Shown: positions 1 to 7,694 of the stretch, piece by piece
Layout: every line of letters starts with the position of its first letter
Position numbering within the stretch: the stretch's first letter is position 1
Origin: an uncultured Lachnospiraceae bacterium
Lineage (GTDB): Bacteria; Bacillota; Clostridia; Lachnospirales; Lachnospiraceae
DNA length: 40,515 nucleotides
Assembly (NCBI GenBank): GCA_944384105.1
Contig: CALWSC010000032.1
Span: forward strand, 1 to 40,515
Direction of reading: 5' to 3'
Notes under the pieces: generated by a model
Database searches by the model: none
Seen by the model: the letters and a program-made list of their open reading frames with translations, nothing else
What the model was told of the DNA's origin: nothing
Translations under genes and position numbers: made by a program

Positions 1-1
1 C

Positions 2-1333
2 CGCTTCTTCGTCGGCTTTCCGGCGGCCGGGCGCACGATTCTGGCGGGAGAACTGGAAAAGATTCTGTTTCAGATCCTGCCGCCGTGCATCGAGAAAAGC
101 TTCTTCTGCCGCAGTCTGCCCGCAAGAGAGATCCGGGATGTCATCTCACTTGCCGAAGACCAATATTTCCTGCGCCGCGAGATCAAAAAGCGCAATCTTG
201 TGGCATTTATTGCGGACGGCTCCGTGCTGCCGCGGGAGAGCGGAGTCTCGGACAAGCCGATGAAGGGCGGCATCGCGTTCACCTCCCCGGAGAGCCTTGC
301 GGTAACCCTTCCGCTTCCGAACCGCGGAGAAACCCGCGGCATGGGCATTCCGAAGGGCATCACGCTGATTGCCGGCGGGGGCTACCACGGAAAATCGACG
401 GTGTTAAAAGCGCTTGAGCGCGGTGTATATAATCATATTGCGGGGGATGGCAGGGAGTATGTCGTGACGGATGATTCCGCCGTGAAGCTGCGCGCGGAAG
501 ACGGGCGAAAGATCACGGACGCCGACATCTCAATGTTCATCCACGATCTCCCCAACAAAAAGGATACCCACCGTTTTTCAACATCGGATGCCAGCGGAAG
601 CACCTCACAGGCAGCCAATATTGTGGAGGCAATGGAAGCCGGCAGCAATCTGTTTCTGATCGACGAGGACACATCTGCCACAAACTTCATGATTCGTGAC
701 GATTTGATGCAGAAAGTAATTGCAAGAGACAAGGAGCCGATTACTCCGTTTCTGGAGAGGGCACGCGACTTGTACGAGCAGGCGGGCATCTCCTCCATTC
801 TCGTCGTCGGAAGCAGCGGGGCTTACTTCTATCTTGCGGACCGCATCATACAGATGGATCAGTACCGCCCCATAGATATTACAGAACAGGTACGAAAGAT
901 CTGCAATTCTGCAGAGTGCCCCTCACTGTACGCGCCGGATTTCCACCTGCCTGACACAAACCGCGGCTTTTCTTTCCTCAGAGGCAGTTCGCGCCCCGCA
1001 TCCCAGGGCGGCCGCAGAGGCGGCGGAAAGCATGAGCACGCCAAGATCAAACTTATGGGCAGCACCGCTTTCTCTCTCGATAAGTCCCAGCTGGATCTGC
1101 GCTATCTTGAGCAGCTTGTTGACTCCGAGCAGACTGCGGCACTCGCTCACCTGCTGCGCTTCGCGATGGAGAATTACAAAGGCAGCACCATGACCTGCTC
1201 CGAGCTGATTCGCCTGCTCGCCGGGCGGCTTGAGAAGGAAGGTCTCTCATTTTTGAGCGGCAGCTCATATACTGCCTCCGGCCTTGCGATGCCGAGAGTG
1301 CAGGAGATCTACGCCTGCTTTTTCAGGTCATAA
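2..1333 (+). CDS. ABC-class P-loop ATPase, 5' end outside window
   Basis: Partial protein of the 'predicted ATPase of the ABC class' family (PF09818 type). The frame is open from base 2, so the true start lies to the left of the window. A Walker A loop reads GGGYHGKST near codon 126, an ABC-like signature ASGSTSQ follows near codon 200, and a Walker B LFLIDEDTSATNFM near codon 220. A glycine/arginine-rich stretch (RGSSRPASQGGRRGGGKHEH) lies in the C-terminal third. There is no membrane segment, so it is a soluble ATPase rather than a transporter subunit. The cellular role of the family is not settled. It ends just before a bidirectional terminator and converges on the KDG kinase operon. Family call is firm, function is open. 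Confidence 0.88.
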   Translation, partial: RFFVGFPAAGRTILAGELEKILFQILPPCIEKSFFCRSLPAREIRDVISLAEDQYFLRREIKKRNLVAFIADGSVLPRESGVSDKPMKGGIAFTSPESLAVTLPLPNRGETRGMGIPKGITLIAGGGYHGKSTVLKALERGVYNHIAGDGREYVVTDDSAVKLRAEDGRKITDADISMFIHDLPNKKDTHRFSTSDASGSTSQAANIVEAMEAGSNLFLIDEDTSATNFMIRDDLMQKVIARDKEPITPFLERARDLYEQAGISSILVVGSSGAYFYLADRIIQMDQYRPIDITEQVRKICNSAECPSLYAPDFHLPDTNRGFSFLRGSSRPASQGGRRGGGKHEHAKIKLMGSTAFSLDKSQLDLRYLEQLVDSEQTAALAHLLRFAMENYKGSTMTCSELIRLLAGRLEKEGLSFLSGSSYTASGLAMPRVQEIYACFFRS

Positions 1334-1337
1334 AAAT

Positions 1338-1372
1338 ACCGCGCGGTACAAAAAGTCCGCGCGGTGTTTTTC
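1338..1372. terminator. Bidirectional intrinsic terminator
   Basis: Perfect 9-bp inverted repeat ACCGCGCGG (1338-1346) / CCGCGCGGT (1357-1365) with a 10-base loop, followed on the plus strand by a T-run and preceded by an A-run that serves the minus strand. It sits between the convergent ATPase gene and the minus-strand PfkB kinase. Confidence 0.85.
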
Positions 1373-1379
1373 TGTAATC

Positions 1380-2414
1380 TTATCTGTCCATCTCCGCAAC
1401 TCTTCCGGTAGCGTGATGTTCTGCGATAATGCGGTCAATTTCTTTTAAGTCTGAGGACGGAAGGTCGCCGGGAATCGTGTTCTTGACAGCTCCGGTGGCG
1501 TTTCCGTACTCCATTGCCTTCTGGCACGAATAGTCGTGTGCCAGCAGTCCGTAAAGCGCGCCCGAAATATAGGCGTCGCCGCTTCCGATACGGTCTACAA
1601 CCTCGATGTTGCGGTACGGCTCCTCCTCGTAAAACTTATCCTCCCATGCGCTGTATATTACGGAGCCGAAGGTATGTACCTTGGGGCTGTGGACGATACG
1701 CTGAGTGGACGCCATGATGGAGATCGGGTATTCACTGGCAAAGCTCTTCATGATCGAGTGCAGGTCGCCCTCTTTCAGGAAGGTCAGCCGCGCTGTATCT
1801 TCGGAGCAGAAGAAAATATCGACATACGGGAGGATGGACTCGATACATTCCTTCGCCTCAGCTCCCGTCCAGAGATTTCCGCGGAAGTTTACATCGAATG
1901 AGATCAGCGCTCCGTGCTCCTTGAAGCGGCGGATCATCTCAATGCCCGTCTTTCTCGCCTGAGGGCTTAAGGCAAGCGTGATGCCGCTGGTGTGAAAGCA
2001 GCGCGTGGAGTCATAGAGACTCTCCGGAAAATCGTTCACATCGATCTTATTGACAGACGTATGTTTTCTGTCATAGACAATGCTCGGCTTTCTCGGATGC
2101 GCTCCGTTCTCATAGATATAGATGCCGAGTCTGGCGTCCTTCTCCGTATCGTACACCAGATAGTCGTCACTGACTCCGCAGAAGCGGATCCTATTCTTTG
2201 CATACGTCCCCAGGCTGTTATCCGGAAGCTTAGAAATGATTCCCGTTCTGAGTCCGAGCAGGGATACACCGGATACAACGTTTAACTCCGCTCCGCCCAC
2301 CTGCTTTTCGAACGTCTCTCCGCGCACAATTCGCTCATTGTTCGGCGGTGAAAGCCGTAATAAAATCTCTCCCAGAGACAGCAAATCAAATTCTTTTTTC
2401 TCATTTTTTTCCAT
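1380..2414 (-). CDS. PfkB-family sugar kinase, second KDG-kinase-like paralogue
   Basis: Ribokinase/PfkB kinase of 344 residues that resembles 2-keto-3-deoxygluconate kinases and the neighbouring kdgK. The N-terminal pattern LLSLGEILLRLSPP and GGAELNVVSGVSLLGL matches the PfkB sugar-binding half. The C-terminal signature DRIGSGDAYISGALYG carries the catalytic aspartate (GSGD). The start ATG at 2414 follows a purine-rich GGGGGA stretch rather than a strong AGGAGG. It is the last gene of the eda-kdgK transcript, separated from kdgK by 113 bases holding a strong stem, and ends at a terminator. Substrate is not certain: KDG, or a related keto-deoxy or hexose acid. Two KDG-type kinases side by side suggest division of substrates. 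Confidence 0.85.
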   Translation of the reverse strand: MEKNEKKEFDLLSLGEILLRLSPPNNERIVRGETFEKQVGGAELNVVSGVSLLGLRTGIISKLPDNSLGTYAKNRIRFCGVSDDYLVYDTEKDARLGIYIYENGAHPRKPSIVYDRKHTSVNKIDVNDFPESLYDSTRCFHTSGITLALSPQARKTGIEMIRRFKEHGALISFDVNFRGNLWTGAEAKECIESILPYVDIFFCSEDTARLTFLKEGDLHSIMKSFASEYPISIMASTQRIVHSPKVHTFGSVIYSAWEDKFYEEEPYRNIEVVDRIGSGDAYISGALYGLLAHDYSCQKAMEYGNATGAVKNTIPGDLPSSDLKEIDRIIAEHHATGRVAEMDR

Positions 2415-2441
2415 AAAAATTTCCCCCGTTTTTGTAATTTT

Positions 2442-2473
2442 GATAAAGGGATGCCCTCAGGCATCCCTTTATC
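2442..2473. repeat. Perfect 14-bp stem-loop between the two kinase genes
   Basis: The 14-base arms GATAAAGGGATGCC (2442-2455) and GGCATCCCTTTATC (2460-2473) pair perfectly around a 4-base loop. On the transcribed minus strand the stem is followed by A-rich, not U-rich, sequence, so it is not a textbook terminator. It may stabilise or process the mRNA between kdgK and the second kinase. Confidence 0.7.
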
Positions 2474-2527
2474 CTATATATTCCCATGGCAAAATAGGAA
2501 ACTATGTTATAACCGGACAGCGCCAGA

Positions 2528-3553
2528 TTATCTCTGGACACGTCCTGATCCGTCGCCGCCTGCCAGCTTTAATACCTCGTCCATGGATACCATGTTGAAA
2601 TCACCCTCGATGGAGTGCTTTAAGCAGGAAGCCGCTACAGCGAACTCAATGATCGCCTGAGAATCGTAACCGTTTAAGGTTGCGCAGATCAGTCCGCCGC
2701 CGAAGGAATCGCCGCCGCCTACGCGGTCAACGATATGCATTTTATATTTCTTGCTGAAGTAGTAATCCTTACCGTCATACAGCATAGCAGACCAGTTATT
2801 GTCATTTGCGGACAGGGACTCACGCAGTGTGATCGCTACCTTCTGGAAACCAAAGCGGTCAGCGAGCTGCTTTGCAACGTCCTTATATCCCTCATGATTT
2901 ACGGTACCGGCTGTTACGTCCGTATCGGCTGCCTTGATGCCGAATACGTCTGCTGCATCCTCCTCGTTTGCAATGCAAACGTCCACATATTTGCACAGCT
3001 CGCCCATAACCTGTCCTGCCTTCTCCTTGGACCACAGTTTATTTCTGTAGTTTAAGTCGCAGGAAATCGTTACGCCTGCCTCTTTTGCAGCCTTGCATGC
3101 CTCCAGGCAGATAGCAGCCACATCATCATTTAACGCCGGTGTGATGCCTGTGAAATGGAACCAGTCAGCACCGTCAAAGATCTCTTTCCAGTTGAAGTCC
3201 TCGCTCTTTGCCAGGGCGATTGCAGAATTTGCGCGGTCGTAAATAACCTTGGACGGTCTCTGGGAAGCGCCTTTTTCCAGATAGTAAATTCCTACACGGT
3301 CACCGCCGCGGGTGATGCAAGAAGTGTCAACGCCGTATTTTCTTAAAGAATTGACAGCAGCCTGTCCAATCTCATGCTTCGGAAGTTTTGTGACAAACTT
3401 CGCATCAAAGCCGTAGTTTGCTAAAGATACGGCAACATTTGCCTCGCCGCCGCCGTAAGTAGCTCCAAAGGAATCCGCCTGTACGAAACGGTAATATCCT
3501 TCCGGTGCCAGTCTTAACATGATCTCTCCAAATGTGATTACTTTCTTAGCCAT
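2528..3553 (-). CDS. kdgK: 2-keto-3-deoxygluconate kinase
   Basis: PfkB-family kinase of 341 residues that phosphorylates 2-keto-3-deoxygluconate to KDPG, the substrate of the aldolase encoded just upstream. Visible marks are the N-terminal VITFGEIMLRLAPEG, the GGGEANVAVSLANYG glycine motif and the C-terminal DRVGGGDSFGGGLI signature with the catalytic aspartate. The start at 3553 has an AAGGAG site ten bases upstream. It lies 29 bases after eda and shares its promoter. Together eda and kdgK form the lower part of uronate/KDG catabolism. Genes for the upper part (uronate isomerase, reductases, dehydratases) are not in this window. Confidence 0.93.
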   Translation of the reverse strand: MAKKVITFGEIMLRLAPEGYYRFVQADSFGATYGGGEANVAVSLANYGFDAKFVTKLPKHEIGQAAVNSLRKYGVDTSCITRGGDRVGIYYLEKGASQRPSKVIYDRANSAIALAKSEDFNWKEIFDGADWFHFTGITPALNDDVAAICLEACKAAKEAGVTISCDLNYRNKLWSKEKAGQVMGELCKYVDVCIANEEDAADVFGIKAADTDVTAGTVNHEGYKDVAKQLADRFGFQKVAITLRESLSANDNNWSAMLYDGKDYYFSKKYKMHIVDRVGGGDSFGGGLICATLNGYDSQAIIEFAVAASCLKHSIEGDFNMVSMDEVLKLAGGDGSGRVQR

Positions 3554-3582
3554 TGTAACTATTCTCCTTGATTCTATTCTAC

Positions 3583-4221
3583 TTAACCTCTGATCTCTGC
3601 TACCAGATCCACAGCCTCTTTTGTCATTGCCTTAATCTTGTCAAATTCGCCTGCTTTTACCAGGTCTCCTTTTACCATCCAGCTTCCGCCGCATGCGAAA
3701 ATCTTATCGCAGCTTAAATATTCCTTCAGGTTCTTAGCGTTAATTCCGCCGGTCGGCATGAACTTCACCATGGGATACGGAGCAGCCATAGCCTTGATCA
3801 TTGCAACGCCGCCTGCCTGCTCTGCCGGGAAGAACTTCACAGTCTTCAGTCCTCTCTTCACAGCCTGTGCAACCTCGGACGGAGTGATACATCCCGGGAA
3901 TACCGGAATATCCTTGCTGATGCAGTAGTCAACAATCTCCGGATCAAAGCCCGGGCTTACGATGAACTTTGCGCCTGCTGCCACCGCTCTGTCTACCTGG
4001 TCAATGGTCAGCACTGTACCTGCTCCAACCAGCATCTGAGGATACTTCTCAGACATGATGCGGATAGATTCTTCGGCAGCATCTGTACGGAACGTTACCT
4101 CTGCACACGGAAGTCCTCCCTCGCAGAGAGCGTCTGCCAGAGGAGCCGCATCCTTTGCATCGTTTAATACAACTACCGGTACTACGCCATATTTTGCAAA
4201 CTGTTCTGCTACTGTGTTCAT
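3583..4221 (-). CDS. eda: KDPG/KHG aldolase
   Basis: Class I aldolase of 212 residues that splits 2-keto-3-deoxy-6-phosphogluconate into pyruvate and glyceraldehyde-3-phosphate (also 4-hydroxy-2-oxoglutarate in the family). The Schiff-base lysine is Lys129 in TVKFFPAE. Conserved Glu41 and Arg45 are seen in AEVTFRTD, and the phosphate loop is MPTGGINAKN. The length is normal for the family. The ATG at 4221 follows an AGGAGG site. It is the first gene of the eda-kdgK-kinase operon, has a consensus promoter at 4286-4313, and has a palindromic operator-like site in its leader. Confidence 0.96.
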   Translation of the reverse strand: MNTVAEQFAKYGVVPVVVLNDAKDAAPLADALCEGGLPCAEVTFRTDAAEESIRIMSEKYPQMLVGAGTVLTIDQVDRAVAAGAKFIVSPGFDPEIVDYCISKDIPVFPGCITPSEVAQAVKRGLKTVKFFPAEQAGGVAMIKAMAAPYPMVKFMPTGGINAKNLKEYLSCDKIFACGGSWMVKGDLVKAGEFDKIKAMTKEAVDLVAEIRG

Positions 4222-4235
4222 ATTTTCCTCCTTGC

Positions 4236-4256
4236 GAGTTCCGTATTATGGAACTC
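4236..4256. promoter_or_regulatory. Candidate IclR/KdgR-type operator in the eda leader
   Basis: A 21-bp near-perfect palindrome: 10-base arms around one central base with a single mismatch, core TTCCGTATTATGGAA. It lies between the -10 box and the ribosome site of eda, a position suited to repression. TTCC...GGAA palindromes are typical of IclR-family operators, and an IclR gene lies at 21790 in this window. The pairing of this regulator with this site is inference. Confidence 0.55.
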
Positions 4257-4285
4257 CGTTTCGTTCTGTGATACTTTATACTTGC

Positions 4286-4313
4286 ATTATACTATCTGCC
4301 GGGCGAATGTCAA
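4286..4313 (-). promoter_or_regulatory. SigmaA promoter of the eda operon
   Basis: On the minus strand the -35 box TTGACA (4308-4313) and -10 box TATAAT (4286-4291) are both consensus, with a 16-base spacer. It is placed about 65 bases before the eda start and would drive eda, kdgK and the second kinase. Confidence 0.85.
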
Positions 4314-4348
4314 GCCTTAAGACCAAAAAAGTAAAAAAAACCACTTTT

Positions 4349-5101
4349 TTACACGATTTTCCGACAACCCATACGGTTGATCTGTGTTGCAATATATCCG
4401 GCTCCGTATCCGTTATCAATATTCACCACGGCAATCCCGTTTGAGCAGGAATTGATCATTGTCAGCAGTGCGGATAAACCGCCGAAGTTCGCACCGTATC
4501 CTATGGATGTCGGGACCGCAATCACAGGTTTGTCAACCAGTCCGCCCAGCACGCTCGCCAGCGCACCCTCCATACCTGCCGCAGCCACGATACAATTTGC
4601 CTTCTGTATAATTTCCAGCCGCGAGAACAGCCTGTGGATACCCGCCACGCCCACATCGTAAATCCGCTCCACATAGGAGCCGAAATATTCTGCTGTCTGG
4701 GCAGCTTCCTCCGCAACCGGAATATCCGCTGTTCCCGCAGTACACACAGCGATACAGCCCTCTTTCTTCTTCCCCTCTTTTTCTATCTTGATAATTCTCG
4801 ACAGGGGGTCATACTGAGTCTGGGGATACTTCTCCTTTACCAGCCCGTACTGATGTTCACTCGCTCTGGTACCGAATACCTCTCCTTCCTCCTCGTACAG
4901 CCGTCCAAATATATGCAGGAAATGCTCATCGCTCTTGCCGCTGCAGTAAATAACCTCCGGAAATCCGGAACGCGTCTTTCTGTGCGTGTCCAGTTTCGCG
5001 TATTCCATCTCCTCAAACGGCTCCCTGCGAAAATACGATTCCGCATCCTCCACCGAAATTTCTCCAGTTTTTACCTTTTCCAATATTTCCCTTGTATCCA
5101 T
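4349..5101 (-). CDS. larB: Nickel-pincer cofactor biosynthesis protein LarB
   Basis: LarB family protein of 250 residues. In the known pathway LarB carboxylates and hydrolyses nicotinic acid adenine dinucleotide to pyridinium-3,5-biscarboxylic acid mononucleotide, the first step to the nickel-pincer nucleotide of LarA-type racemases. The C-terminal PurE-like half is clear: CTAGTADIPVAEEAA, YDVGVAGIHRLF, VAAGMEGALASVLGGLV, VPTSIGYGANFGGLSALL and NIDNGYGAGYIA. The start at 5101 has an AGGAGG site. The usual partners larC and larE and a larA target are absent from the window. The gene sits directly upstream of the eda operon but that operon has its own promoter. An A/T-only weak stem overlaps its stop. 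Confidence 0.93.
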   Translation of the reverse strand: MDTREILEKVKTGEISVEDAESYFRREPFEEMEYAKLDTHRKTRSGFPEVIYCSGKSDEHFLHIFGRLYEEEGEVFGTRASEHQYGLVKEKYPQTQYDPLSRIIKIEKEGKKKEGCIAVCTAGTADIPVAEEAAQTAEYFGSYVERIYDVGVAGIHRLFSRLEIIQKANCIVAAAGMEGALASVLGGLVDKPVIAVPTSIGYGANFGGLSALLTMINSCSNGIAVVNIDNGYGAGYIATQINRMGCRKIV

Positions 5102-5117
5102 ATTTTCCTCCTAAATC

Positions 5118-5147
5118 TGAAAAAGGAGGGTTGTTCCAACCCTCCTT
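5118..5147 (-). terminator. Intrinsic terminator after the GH125 gene
   Basis: An 11-bp perfect stem (AAGGAGGGTTG at 5123-5133, CAACCCTCCTT at 5137-5147) with a 3-base loop. On the minus strand it is followed by a short T-run. It closes the long glycan transcript before larB. Confidence 0.8.
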
Positions 5148-5174
5148 GATCCCTATCTTATTTTACTGCACGTA

Positions 5175-6464
5175 TCATCTCTTAATCTGATAGCCGCAGT
5201 AGTCAAGTACCAGCTCGCTGAACATCGCATTCGCCCAGGAGAACCATTCTCTCGTGTAGTTTTCCGGATTATCCACATCAAATCCTTCATGCATCAGTCC
5301 CTTTCCTCCGTCGGTGTCAGCCAGGAGGTGGAGATAACGCAGCTTCTCCTCGCGGCTCTCGCTTGTGAGTCCTTCCATTGCCAGTGCGATGTGCCAGATA
5401 TAACGCGGCGGGGTGTGCGGGCTTCCGATGCCTGCAGCCTTTGTTCCTGCATAATAATACGGATTTGCCTCACTTAAGATCAGCTTTCTCGTGTTCTCGG
5501 CAACCTTCGGGTCTCTTCCCTCATATCCCAGATACGACATAGACAGAAGGCTCGGCACATTGGCGTCGTCCATCAGATTGTACTGTCCGTAGCCGTCCGT
5601 CTCATAAGCGTACACCTTGCCCACGTTCATCACAGCAGTAATGCCGATTGTCTCAATGCCGTCATAGATCTCTTCTTTAAGCTTTCTCGCCCTGCGGGCA
5701 AGTCCCTTATTCTGCAGAACCTCGTCCGCAATCTCAGCAAGATATCCGAGAACTACAACCGCGAACATATTGGACGGAATCAGATAGCCATACATGCAGG
5801 CATCGTCGCTGGGACGGAATCCGGACCAGGTCATGCCAACACCGGATTTTACGAGAGCTCCCTTGCCGTCTCTGGAAAGCGTATCGGTAAAGAAGGAATT
5901 CCTGCGGATGAACTTGTACGGGGATTCCTCCTCATGATACTGCTCTGTCTCCCATACGTCGAGAATTGTCTCCACACCGTCCAGGAAATCCTGGTCAAAC
6001 TGCTCTGTCATTCCGGTATTCTTCCAGAGCAGATATGCGAGCTGAATCGGGTAGCATAAGGAGTCAACCTCATACTTTCTCTCCCAGAGCCAGTCGTTCA
6101 TCTCCGTCTCATCCTTCTCCCAGCAGTTGCCGTTCGGCGCTTCGTTAAATGCGTTTGCATACGGGTCAATCTTCACAAACTTGAACTGACGGCGCACCAG
6201 CCCTGCGAGCAGCTTCGCGAGCTCCTCATCCTCTCCCGCCGGGATCAGGTATGGCCGAAGCTGCGCCACACTGTCACGAAGCCACATGGCCGGGATATCT
6301 CCCGTGATGACGTATGTAGTTCCATCTTCCAGGACTTTCACCGTCTTGTTCAGGGTATTCGTGTAGCATGTCTCAAACATTTCATACAGTTTCGGCTCAT
6401 TCGCCAGCTTTTCTTTCACCTCTGCCAGCAGGTTCTGTACAGATGCAGGATTTTCCATTTGCAT
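5175..6464 (-). CDS. GH125 exo-alpha-1,6-mannosidase
   Basis: Glycoside hydrolase family 125, 429 residues, full length. The family removes alpha-1,6-linked mannose from the non-reducing end, as found in N-glycan cores and yeast mannan, by an inverting mechanism. The proposed catalytic acid Asp220 lies in FRPSDDACMYG and the general base Glu406 in YTREWFSWANAMFSEL. GDIPAMWLRDSVAQLRPYL near residue 55 is a further family motif. There is no signal peptide, so it should act in the cytoplasm on imported oligosaccharides. The start at 6464 has GGAG eight bases upstream. It is the last gene of the glycan transcript, 24 bases after the CBM9-like gene, and is followed by a terminator. Confidence 0.93.
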   Translation of the reverse strand: MQMENPASVQNLLAEVKEKLANEPKLYEMFETCYTNTLNKTVKVLEDGTTYVITGDIPAMWLRDSVAQLRPYLIPAGEDEELAKLLAGLVRRQFKFVKIDPYANAFNEAPNGNCWEKDETEMNDWLWERKYEVDSLCYPIQLAYLLWKNTGMTEQFDQDFLDGVETILDVWETEQYHEEESPYKFIRRNSFFTDTLSRDGKGALVKSGVGMTWSGFRPSDDACMYGYLIPSNMFAVVVLGYLAEIADEVLQNKGLARRARKLKEEIYDGIETIGITAVMNVGKVYAYETDGYGQYNLMDDANVPSLLSMSYLGYEGRDPKVAENTRKLILSEANPYYYAGTKAAGIGSPHTPPRYIWHIALAMEGLTSESREEKLRYLHLLADTDGGKGLMHEGFDVDNPENYTREWFSWANAMFSELVLDYCGYQIKR

Positions 6465-6488
6465 TGCTTCATCTCCTTGTCTTTTCTA

Positions 6489-7550
6489 TTACATTTCCCA
6501 TTCTTCGGGTGTATATACGGTCAGAAGACCGTCCTCGCGGATCATCAGCCATCTGTCAGCCTCGCGGCAGAACACATATGCTGCAAATCCGCAGGAAGCT
6601 GCCTCTATGCGCACGCCGCGGCTGCAAAGTGCCTGCATCCATGCATCAGCACCCGGATGCCCCGCTGCCAGAGTTTCGATCTCATCCGTGAAGCATCCAT
6701 TGGCATCGCGGTATACCTGCTCATAGTAATACAGCTTTCTCAGCTCCCAGGAAACATACTCTGCCGCCGGGATCTCGTACGTCTCATCTCCCTCTGTGAA
6801 GAATACGAATCCCCACAGCTCGGGATAGTGAATATTGATCACACCGGTCGGAGCCCAGACCCAGTTGTTCTCAGGCAGTACCCTGCCCGACTCGTCGGTG
6901 CGCTTGACATATGCTCCGTCAATCACGTCCACGTCCCACTGTACACGGGAGAAATTCACACGGTAATATTCCCCTGCCTTCGGCGGACGCTTCTGCTGCG
7001 CCATCTCACAGAGAGCGGCAAACGGCATAACCACCTCAACCATCCAGCGCTTATTCTCAGCATTCGGGTTATTCAGCTCACCGTCTATCTTCACGGCTGT
7101 CCTAAGCCCGTGGATATCCCAGCCGTTTAACGGTCTTCCTCCGTCACGGTACGGCTTCGGGAGAAAGAGATCCCACACCGTATTCTTTGCATTCATCTCG
7201 TATTCAAAATAGTGGTGCGTGTCGGAATCCGGGTCAATGAAAATCTCAAAGTCATTGTCATAGAAGATTACGCAGTCGCGCTCCGTCAGATGCCCCCAGA
7301 TCTCGTCGCCCTCCAATACGGCTCCGATATAAAAATTCTCATCGTCCCAGAGCATCTTTGCCCTCGTGCGGCAGCGCGGCGGCTTGACGTCCGCGCCCTC
7401 GATATCCACGAACAGATCCGTGTACGGCGCGTCACTCCAGAACTCCTTATCAAGATTTCCGTCCAGCACGAACGGGCGTGTCGCCCTGCGGCACTGATAA
7501 ACCGGCGGGGCAAAATCGATCCTCGGCAGATCCATGTTCCATTTCTTCAA
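6489..7550 (-). CDS. CBM9-like carbohydrate-binding protein, TTG start
   Basis: Protein of about 353 residues of the family 9-like carbohydrate-binding (DUF1083) group. The first part RPFVLDGNLDKEFWSDAPYTDLFVDIEG and AKMLWDDENFYIGAVLEG matches the CBM9 beta-sandwich opening; the second part carries NFSRVQWDVDV and ENNWVWAPTGVINIHYPE. The start is placed at a TTG at 7550, because GAGGAG stands eight bases before it; a longer reading to 7619 has no ribosome site and runs into a stem-loop. No signal peptide, no catalytic module and no anchor are seen. A stand-alone cytoplasmic glycan-binding protein between GH18 and GH125 is odd; a catalytic role cannot be excluded. Confidence 0.8.
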   Translation of the reverse strand: MKKWNMDLPRIDFAPPVYQCRRATRPFVLDGNLDKEFWSDAPYTDLFVDIEGADVKPPRCRTRAKMLWDDENFYIGAVLEGDEIWGHLTERDCVIFYDNDFEIFIDPDSDTHHYFEYEMNAKNTVWDLFLPKPYRDGGRPLNGWDIHGLRTAVKIDGELNNPNAENKRWMVEVVMPFAALCEMAQQKRPPKAGEYYRVNFSRVQWDVDVIDGAYVKRTDESGRVLPENNWVWAPTGVINIHYPELWGFVFFTEGDETYEIPAAEYVSWELRKLYYYEQVYRDANGCFTDEIETLAAGHPGADAWMQALCSRGVRIEAASCGFAAYVFCREADRWLMIREDGLLTVYTPEEWEM

Positions 7551-7605
7551 TCTTATCACTCCTCGCTGTATTTTTCCAGTAAATTCTTCTTTCTGACGCA
7601 GAAAT

Positions 7606-7650
7606 AGCTGCCGCATCAACCAGACCGCTTGTCTGTTCTTTCTGCGGCAG
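7606..7650 (-). terminator. Stem-loop between GH18 and CBM9-like genes
   Basis: Nine-base arms GCTGCCGCA (7607-7615) and TGCGGCAGC (7642-7650) enclose a second small stem CAGAC/GTCTG. The T-run on the minus strand is poor, so this may attenuate or process the transcript rather than end it. A tandem duplication of CTTTGCAGGTATT lies just beyond (7657-7684). Confidence 0.5.
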
Positions 7651-7694
7651 CCTCTTCTTTGCAGGTATTTCTTTGCAGGTATCTCCTGATTATT

